Below are positions 8,516 to 14,888 of a DNA stretch of 14,888 nt, one piece after another. Both the position numbers and the translations under genes were made by a program. The notes beneath the pieces are model-generated. The model had not been told where the DNA came from. It did no database searches and saw only the letters and a list, made by a program, of their open reading frames with translations. Origin of the DNA: Saccoglossus kowalevskii (Eukaryota; Hemichordata; Enteropneusta; Harrimaniidae); NCBI RefSeq assembly GCF_000003605.2, contig NW_003113978.1:1-14888 (forward strand). Direction: 5' to 3'. How positions within the stretch are numbered: position 1 is the first letter of the stretch; each line of letters begins with the position of its first letter.

Positions 8516-10451
8516 ATGTATCAGATTCTGTCGTGTATACATGCTTCACTCAACTGCATCATGCAGGCACATTTGAAGGTCAGTCTTGAATTTGATTGGC
8601 TGGCTTATTTGACCTATCAGGAGTCATCATTTCTGTTGTAATTAGAATTCTATATGAAGTTGAATACTATATTAGCTGCATTAGTAGCGCATGTACTGAT
8701 GTAAATTGTAGAGGTATTTCTAGTTTCTATGGTCAAAATAAGTTAATATTTTAATAATTCAATATTCAACAAACTTTGATTTATTTGCACTTTTAATAGA
8801 GCATTTACAGTACTTTTTCATGTACAAATTGCAAATACTTTACATATAGTGGATTTTGCACAGAAATCATTCAATGTTTTGGACTATGTGATAATTTTGC
8901 TATAATAATTATGGCAGTTTTGCATTTTATTGCACTATCCTGACATCAACTAGGTCCAGTTGAACCCAATTACCTGCAGACTTGAATTAAGGTTCCACCA
9001 AAGTAGATGTAGCTATTCCATTGAGTCTGTTGCACACTAAGCCAGGGTAGGGGTCTACCTTTTCAAGTGTTCAACTACAGGTACATGTAGGAGCTATCTT
9101 GAGTCTGATGCAACAACCATTATGTTATATACTGGTGACAGGTCAACCGATCTAAATAATTCATCACTTAGGTTAAAGATGAGACTATGACTAGATACCC
9201 CTAATTTGTCTCGGTATCTAAGGAGTTCACATGTAAACATAGACAGATTGTTCATGACACATTGGTCTCAAAGTAAATAGAACTTGATGCCATGACTCAG
9301 ATACATTCAATTTTCTGAAAAAAAAAAACATTTGTCTTTAAAATAGCACAGCTTAATTGAACCAATTAATTTTTCCATTTCGATGAAAACAATGTACAAT
9401 ATATCTGATATGCTGATCACCGGGTACCTGCCTGTACTCCAGACAGGGCAATGTCCTCACAGGTAGACAATGACCAATCTGTATTCTAGTTTTGCACCAC
9501 CTGTGGCTATCGATGGTTGTTAGTGACAGCTTGTTGACATCAAATAAATACATGTTTGTTCCTGTGTTTTGTGGGAAGGAGCATTATAGATTGTTTGTTG
9601 GACTAGGCCATTTTTGTAGAGGTGGTAGCGGACTTGTCGAGGGTCAACAATTTGACATTTAAGGGTGAGAAGCCTCTCTAGATTTGGGAGTGGTGTTAGG
9701 GTGGGGTGGGTTTTTGTAAGGGGATCTAGTTATAAGTCTAATTTCGTACTAAGCTTGCTTACTGGATTAAAATTACAGTACAAAAGTCAGACTTTTATTT
9801 TGTAATCTTTTTTAAAATCTTGAAATGCCATCAAGTTTTATCTGATAAGTTGGCTTTATTGAGAAAATTAAACAATGAAATTATTTGTATAAGTATCTAT
9901 GGCAACTCATGGAAAAAATAAATTAACAAATTAAATGTAATTGAAAAGATGTAAATACAAAAAACTATGCTAACATGTAATAAGTGGTTTTCAGGTCCTA
10001 TGCTACAGATGTTGTTAATAAAACATGTTTCAACAAGTAATAATATACACCAGTAACTGCTGTACTATTGCCAGAAACAAATCTTCATGAGTTTGAGAAA
10101 TTTTATTTCAGTAAAAATTCCATTTTTGGTTATTTACAGCGAATATACAAAACCTTCAAATCTGAAAATTTATCAGTGAAAAGGAAACTGTCCATGTGCC
10201 TTGTGATTAAAATCTATCTACTTCAGATACAGTCAGTACTTCAAATGTTTCACAAAGCCACTATTATGTAGTTTTTATTATCTCAGTACCAGGAACTGTT
10301 TTTGCTTGCGGCATTTCTAAGAATTTTGTCTTTGTCATTCACTGGTTCAATAAAATTGTCACATGTTAAAATGCTTGACTTGTCTTACAGGTCTGAATTT
10401 TATAAAATTGTGGAATTGTACATTTGCAACTGTACTTTATTTCCTATTTTG
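8516..10451. other. Unique AT-rich spacer between element copies A and B
   Basis: No gene is supported. A diverged duplication about 80 bp apart is visible (GAGTCTGTTGCAC near 9023 and GAGTCTGATGCAAC near 9101). A locally GC-richer patch lies at about 9418-9520. The 66-codon minus-strand frame over that patch (9353-9553) has no recognisable motif. A run of ten A lies near 9319. Confidence 0.5.
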
Positions 10452-10979
10452 TTAGCTCCGCTGTCGACAAAGTCGATATAGCAGAGCTGATTACTGATTA
10501 CTGATTGTCTGTCATCGTCAACTTTACAATTTCAACTTTTTCTGCAAGTCAGAATGTTTTTAAATTTAATATTCAAGTTCCTTGGTCAGTTCTTTCTCAG
10601 ATTTGTTCATTTCATGTCAAAATCTCCAATTCTCTAACTTGATGAATATTTTTGTAATTTTTGGTAAAAAGTGATATTTTCGACTTCTTGTTAAAAACCA
10701 CAAGTCCGATTACTTTGATATTACATATATACATGTAGGTACTATATGTGGACCTCTCTCAGATTTGTTCATTTCGTGATAATATCTTAAATTCTCTAAT
10801 TTTTATGAATATTTTTGTGATTTTTGGTAAAAAGTGATGTTTTCAACTTCTTGTTAAAAACAGCTAGTCCGATTGCTTTGATACTATATGGTATTGTTCA
10901 TTTTCTAATGATATTTTTAGTTCTTAATTGAAATGTGCATTGCTAACAGCGGAGCTATCTCAGCCGAGAGGCTACTTGT
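10452..10979 (+). mobile_element. HINE/pearl-like non-autonomous Helentron-type element, copy B
   Basis: The subterminal inverted repeats are perfect: TAGCTCCGCTGT at 10453-10464 and ACAGCGGAGCTA at 10946-10957. The left hairpin loop is AAA, where copies A and D have TTT. The microsatellite position holds GATTACT repeats (10489-10506), followed by TCATCGTC. Core unit 1 (from about 10532) is strongly diverged. Units 2 and 3 start at 10681 and 10844; the spacing is 163 bp because of an extra 6 bp at the TACATGTA stretch near 10731. The right stem is CAGCC/GGCT (10961-10973) with loop GAGA, and the end is CTTGT. Flanking bases are T on both sides. This copy looks older than D in the core but best preserves the ends. 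It has no coding capacity. Confidence 0.8.
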
Positions 10980-11831
10980 GTTAAAATTGATTTTACAAAG
11001 TAATTTAAACCAAGTGCTTGAGTTAGCAGTACCATGGTTTAGTGAAACCAGCCAAGGGGAAACATGTCATACTAACATTTTTACCATTCACTGTTGTGGC
11101 ATCAACAAGTGATTATTACCCGAAAAAGGTATACTGTGCAAAATTATACTCGCAATACAAACTTTATACTCACTACACCATTGAATTATTAGAATAGAAA
11201 TAAAAATATACTATACTATATACTTCGCCCAGGAATGAGTTCAAAATCAAATGCTCTAAAAACTGTTTTACTTTCACTGCAACATGTATGATTGATTTAA
11301 ACCTCTATACTGACTATATCCTAATATATCCTAATATTTCAGCGTACTCTGATGAGAGATCCAGTAAACCTTAACATTTCAATGTGAGAAGATGAAAAAG
11401 CTGCTCATGTATATTTTATGAATATCATAGTACTGATTGTATGCCAAATTTATCATAATTACTTGAGCATTGGTCAAGGATAGAGAAGAAAAATAGAAGT
11501 TCCATGCGAAAAAATTCTGTCAATCACTGTTATTCAAAAAAACTTAGCATGCTTTCTATATTTATTTATATTATACACTACCTTAACACTTTAACAGACA
11601 GCCATTTAACACCCTCAATAACCAAACCTCCATAGTTTTGTCCATGGCACTTCACAAATTGCAGTTACAAGAGCAAAGTTTCGCAAAAAAGTCCTCAGTG
11701 ATATGTTTTCTGCTACAAAATTTCCTCATTTTCTCTAATTTGCGAATACAAAATTTTTGTCTTTTTGGTATGTTACATAATAGTGCCAAACAACAATAAA
11801 CTCAAAAGAATCTGATTATAAGCTAAAAAAC

Positions 11832-11873
11832 TACCAGGATGTATGACCTCTGGGGTCATAAATACCAGGATGT
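11832..11873. repeat. Direct repeat flanking a small palindrome
   Basis: TACCAGGATGT occurs at 11832 and again at 11863, 31 bp apart. The intervening DNA contains the inverted repeat TATGACC (11842-11848) and GGTCATA (11854-11860) with a 5-nt spacer. The palindrome also reads as an everted pair of nuclear-receptor half-sites (TGACC and GGTCA). A palindrome between direct repeats could be the footprint of a small insertion or a duplicated site. Confidence 0.7.
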
Positions 11874-11980
11874 GTGGAGTTGTGATTTTTAAGTACATTG
11901 TATGTTTTGTAATAACTTCTAAATCAACACATTATAAAGTTTTTTTTAAAGAGAAGTACGTGTAACTGCTTTTCTTTGAG

Positions 11981-12142
11981 GCCAATCACGTCATAGGATG
12001 TTACCTAGCGAACCCAATTACTAGAGACGCCGTAGAATGAGTCATGAGTTCTGTCTCAGTAGTTCCCTATAAGATGATAAAAGCTTTGAAGTTGGACCAA
12101 TCAACTCAACACATTGTGGCCGCAACACTGAATTTATAAAAG
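11981..12142 (+). promoter_or_regulatory. Candidate RNA polymerase II core promoter
   Basis: Several classical elements fall in order on the plus strand. CCAAT in GCCAATCA is at 11981-11988, directly joined to the CRE-like ACGTCA (11988-11993). A perfect AP-1 site, TGAGTCA, is at 12038-12044. A second CCAAT in ACCAATCA is at 12096-12103, and TATAAAAG is at 12135-12142. The second CCAAT lies 34 bp before the TATA box, so with a start near 12165 it would sit at about -68, a normal position. The patch also has more CpG than its surroundings (about 8 in 360 bp). A possible splice donor, CAG/GTATTC, is at 12205-12213. No coding exon is visible downstream before copy C, so the gene or lncRNA, if any, would have to extend past it. 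Chance remains possible. Confidence 0.3.
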
Positions 12143-12866
12143 GCACTTTCTAAAGTGTTTTTGTTATTTTAGTGTGTACTCTCGAGACTTAGCTTATTAT
12201 AGTCCAGGTATTCAAAATACATGATGCCCTGCCCTGTGAATAAATCATCTAAGTTTCACTAGACATGTCACCTTGACAGTTAAGTACCGATATTCTAAAT
12301 TCAACCATAAACACTTTAGCATTCTTTGTTTTAAAAATCCTTGCATGAATAGGAGTGAACAAAAAGTATAAGTATTAATGTGATTATTTATCATCACATA
12401 CTAGTCTTGTTTCAGATGTCTGTGGTTTCCATCAGAGTATAAACGGGTCACTAGTTTTACGCCTTGTTTAGGTACTTTAAAAATGGTTGACTCTAACATG
12501 CAATTCTATGCATATTTCTCATGTTTGTTCCCATTTTCTTGACCGGCTTCCTAATTTGCAATATCATGGTTTTTATACAATAATTTACGGTATGTCATGT
12601 ACCTCCCTCCTCGCTTTCTGCCAAATATCCATTGATAAAGTGCATCCTCAAAATTTCCTTTTTAGTAAATAAAAGAGAGGCATGCACTCATTTGCATAGT
12701 TTGAACTGCTGAATTTTGGGGATTTATCTATCTAACTATTTTGAAAGGCCTTGATGAATTTTTTGACGAAAGGAAACTATGTTTTAGTCATTCAATTTCA
12801 CATAATCTTTTCCCTCGCCACTCTTTATTTGTGAAGAAAGCACGGAAAATGTTTTTAAAATTTTTT

Positions 12867-13376
12867 TTTTTAGAGCAGAGCTTATCATATAAGTGTTTAT
12901 CCGTCGGCGTCAGATTTCGTCCATGTGAATAATGTTTTACTTTTTCGACTTCTTCTTGAACACTGCAAGCCTGAATGCTTTGATACTTGGTGTGTATGTA
13001 CCTGGGGTAGACCTCTCTTATATTCGTTCATTTCATGATGATATCTTCAATTCTCTAATTTTGGTAAAAAGTGATATTTTCGACTTCTTGTTAAAAACCA
13101 CAAGTAGAATTCCTTTGATATTACTTATATAGGTACTACATGTGGACCTTTCTCAGATTTGTTCATTTTGTGATGATATCCTCAATTATCTAATTTTGAT
13201 GAATATTTAGGTCATTTTTGGTAAAAAGTGATAATTTTGAATTCTTGTTGAAAACAGCAAGTCCGATTGCTATACATACTATACATATTGTTCATTTTCT
13301 GATGATATCTTCAGTTCTTTAATTGAAATATGCCCTGCTAACAGCAGAGCTATCTCAACCGAGAGGGTGCTTGTTT
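12867..13376 (+). mobile_element. HINE/pearl-like non-autonomous Helentron-type element, copy C, internally deleted
   Basis: The left end reads TTTTTAG and then jumps to AGCAGAGCTTATC. Compared with copy D this is a 20-bp deletion removing one hairpin arm, the loop and the left inverted repeat. The GTC tract is degraded (near 12901-12922). Core units start at 12946, 13081 and 13238. Spacing is 135 and then 157 bp; the short unit has lost 22 bp between two TTTTGGT boxes. The right arm has ACAGCAGAGCTA (13341-13352), then a stem with one mismatch (CAACC/GGGTG, loop GAGA), ending CTTGT before T. Since the left end structure is gone, this copy should no longer mobilise if that end is required. 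Confidence 0.78.
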
Positions 13377-14348
13377 AAAATAAAAATATGCAATCATGGA
13401 AACACTTAATTCATTCTGTCGGGATTAAATGTCAGCATAGGAGGATTTTACAGATTTAAATAAAAAAAATTTGGAAGTAGTTAATAGGTGTCATGGTGGC
13501 ATAACACACCATTTGGCAGGAGCTGGAAAAAAGATTAGATTGGGGTCATTTTGGAATCCTGTGAGGTCATATCTTGATAAATCTGTCAGAGCCCCTGGAA
13601 CATTACTTGCTTGTGGGTGTTTTAAATTTCTAACTAAACATAAATAATTAGTAAAATGATACTGAAGTTTTCAACCAGAAAAATGTAGAGCTGGTTTTCT
13701 AATACTAGTATATAAAATGCAAGATGTTGGGCTCACACTGATGACGTTGTCTGTGTTGTCGTCCTTCTATACTATGTTTCTATGACGTTATACAGTGTCC
13801 TACATGACTAAAGAATTCAGATAACATTTCTTGAACTACATTCTACAGTTTGTGTTAGCATACTGGTGACAGACAGACAATAATAGCAACATTTTTATCT
13901 TTTCCATATTCACTATGGTTCATACTAAACTGCTTGGATAAATCATTTGGCTGCTGCTGTTCTTCTCTACTCTGAGACTACTGTTATAACTGGATTGTGA
14001 AATCACATACTAGTACTTGATGGGTCTCAAGAGAAAAGGAAGTTAAAAATATATAATAATATATGACCATATAATATATGCATACCAATAAATGAGATAC
14101 GATACAAAGTTATAACTAACTAAAATTATACATACTCATTGACAAATGTTTTGATTGTTTTGGTAGATCATATGCATTCAAATTACAGATGCACAGACTG
14201 TCAGTGACTGATCTGATGCTACATTTTACTGAAAAATAAAATTCACAGTTGTGTAAAAATGAGGCATTTTAGTATATTCCCGTAAGCAATATGCAATCTT
14301 TATATTTTCTTGAAGTTCTCTCTCTCTCAACAAACTGACTCAACTCAG
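13377..14348. other. Unique AT-rich spacer between copies C and D
   Basis: No gene or RNA is supported. An AT-only stretch with ATATAT blocks lies at about 14047-14081, and a short CT run lies at about 14319-14328. ORFs are short and random. Confidence 0.5.
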
Positions 14349-14400
14349 TTTTTAGCTCCGCTGTCGACTTTGTCGAGCGGAGCTTATCATATGAGTGATT

Positions 14401-14432
14401 GTCCGTCGTCGTCGTCGTCGTCCGTCGTCCGT
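14401..14432 (+). repeat. GTC microsatellite of copy D
   Basis: A GTC trinucleotide run interrupted by GTCC steps lies between the left hairpin and the first core unit. The other copies have only remnants here (8091-8108 in A, 12901-12922 in C). A microsatellite at this position is a standard part of pearl and DINE-1-like elements. Its intact state suggests copy D is the youngest of the four. Confidence 0.85.
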
Positions 14433-14450
14433 GTCAATGTTTTACTTTTT

Positions 14451-14888
14451 CGACTTCTTCTTGAAAACTACAAACCTAAATGCTTTGATACTTGGTGTAT
14501 ATGTACCTTGGGTAGACCTCTCTTAGGTTTGTTCATTTCATGTTGATATCTTTAATTCTCTAATTTTGGTGAATATTTTTGTCATTTTTGGTAAAAACTG
14601 ATATTTTCGACTTCTTGTTAAAAACCGCAAGTGCAATTGCTTTGATATTACATATATAGGTACTACATGTGGACCTCTCTCAGATTTGTTCATTTCGTGA
14701 TGATATCTTTAATTCTCTAATTTTGGTGAATATTTTTGTCATTTTTGGTAAAAACTGATATTTTCGTCTTCTTGTTAAAAACCGCAAGTGCAATTGCTTT
14801 GAATTACATATATAGGTACTACATGTGGACCTCTCTCAGATTTGTTCATTTTGTGAATGATATCTTTAATTCTCTAATTTTGGTGAAT
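14451..14888 (+). repeat. Core 157-bp tandem units of copy D, at least 2.8 units
   Basis: Units begin at 14451, 14608 and 14765. Unit 1 is the same subtype as the first units of copies A and C (TCTTAGGTTTG, and a TATATGTACCTTGGGT stretch). Units 2 and 3 are of the second subtype (TACATATATAGGTACTAC, CTCTCAGATTTG) and almost identical to each other; the differences seen are small indels near 14801 and 14855. Confidence 0.88.

Larger units (their letters stand above)
10980..12866. other. AT-rich spacer between copies B and C, with promoter-like patch
   Basis: Mostly unique sequence. It holds a 10-bp tandem (TCCTAATATA-like, near 11318-11337), the hairpin and direct repeats at 11832-11873, and the motif cluster at 11981-12142. 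The 61-codon frame at 12487-12672 and the frame at 12741-12932, which runs into copy C, have no recognisable content and are not called. Confidence 0.5.
14349..14888 (+). mobile_element. HINE/pearl-like non-autonomous Helentron-type element, copy D, cut by the right window edge
   Basis: This is the best-preserved left end. TAGCTCCGCTGT (14353-14364) leads a hairpin in which AGCTCCGC (14354-14361) pairs with GCGGAGCT (14377-14384) and TCGAC pairs with GTCGA around a TTT loop. An intact GTC-rich microsatellite follows (14401-14432), as in block order A, microsatellite, core of DINE-1-type elements. Core units start at 14451, 14608 and 14765, exactly 157 bp apart, and the third runs to the window edge. 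Units 2 and 3 share private variants (AAGTGCAATTGC). The right arm is outside the window. A 78-codon frame at 14310-14546 crosses the left end and is a chance frame. Confidence 0.82.

Noticed and set aside
9353-9553. 66-codon minus-strand ORF over a GC-richer patch
   Set aside because: No motif or conserved family recognised; the patch also shows short inverted repeats such as CCTGT/ACAGG, which are enough to explain its distinct look.
12932-13132. 66-codon ORF, and similarly the 78-codon ORF at 14310-14546
   Set aside because: Both lie inside copies of the non-autonomous element and translate its core repeat; homologous frames are broken in the other copies.
1-14888. Search for tRNA B-box, histone 3' stem-loop and other RNA-gene signatures on both strands
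   Set aside because: By eye no GGTTCGANTCC-type B-box with a matching A-box, and no histone stem-loop, was found; a covariance-model scan would be needed to exclude diverged RNAs.

Overview
The window looks like non-coding DNA from an animal nuclear genome, most likely a marine invertebrate and possibly a mollusc or other lophotrochozoan. The sequence is AT-rich with long T and A runs. Neither strand has a convincing exon series, rRNA or tRNA. Most of it is poor in CpG. The dispersed repeats in the right half resemble the pearl / DINE-1 / HINE group of non-autonomous Helentron-like elements, which are abundant in bivalves. The host assignment rests mainly on that resemblance and is an inference. 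All open frames are short, at most about 168 codons. The longest lie in a minisatellite whose 21-bp period keeps reading frames open; none of the rest is recognisable as a protein.

Layout. Positions 1-604 are a GT-rich minisatellite of about 28 units that runs off the left edge. Positions 605-1380 are unique AT-rich DNA with one 12-bp-arm palindrome. Positions 1380-2160 form a CpG-rich block (32 CpG by hand count, against 3 in an equal stretch at 4141-4920) with a perfect octamer motif, a TATA-like box and a short basic ORF of unknown status. Positions 2161-8031 are unique, CpG-poor DNA with small tandem duplications, one strong stem-loop, a CRE palindrome and a group of nuclear-receptor half-sites. 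From 8032 to the right edge there are four same-strand copies of one mobile element (8032-8515, 10452-10979, 12867-13376 and 14349 to the edge), separated by unique AT-rich DNA. The spacer at 10980-12866 holds the best promoter-like motif cluster, at about 11981-12142.

The four elements share one plan: a T-flanked left end with a GC-rich hairpin, a degraded or intact GTC microsatellite, a core of 157-bp tandem units, a right arm carrying a 12-bp inverted copy of the left end, and a small stem-loop just before the 3' end. None encodes a protein, so they would depend on Rep/helicase supplied elsewhere. No gene products can be seen to work together here. The window is best read as an intron or intergenic segment shaped by tandem-repeat expansion and non-autonomous transposons. 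The clearest biology is the structure and decay of that element family.
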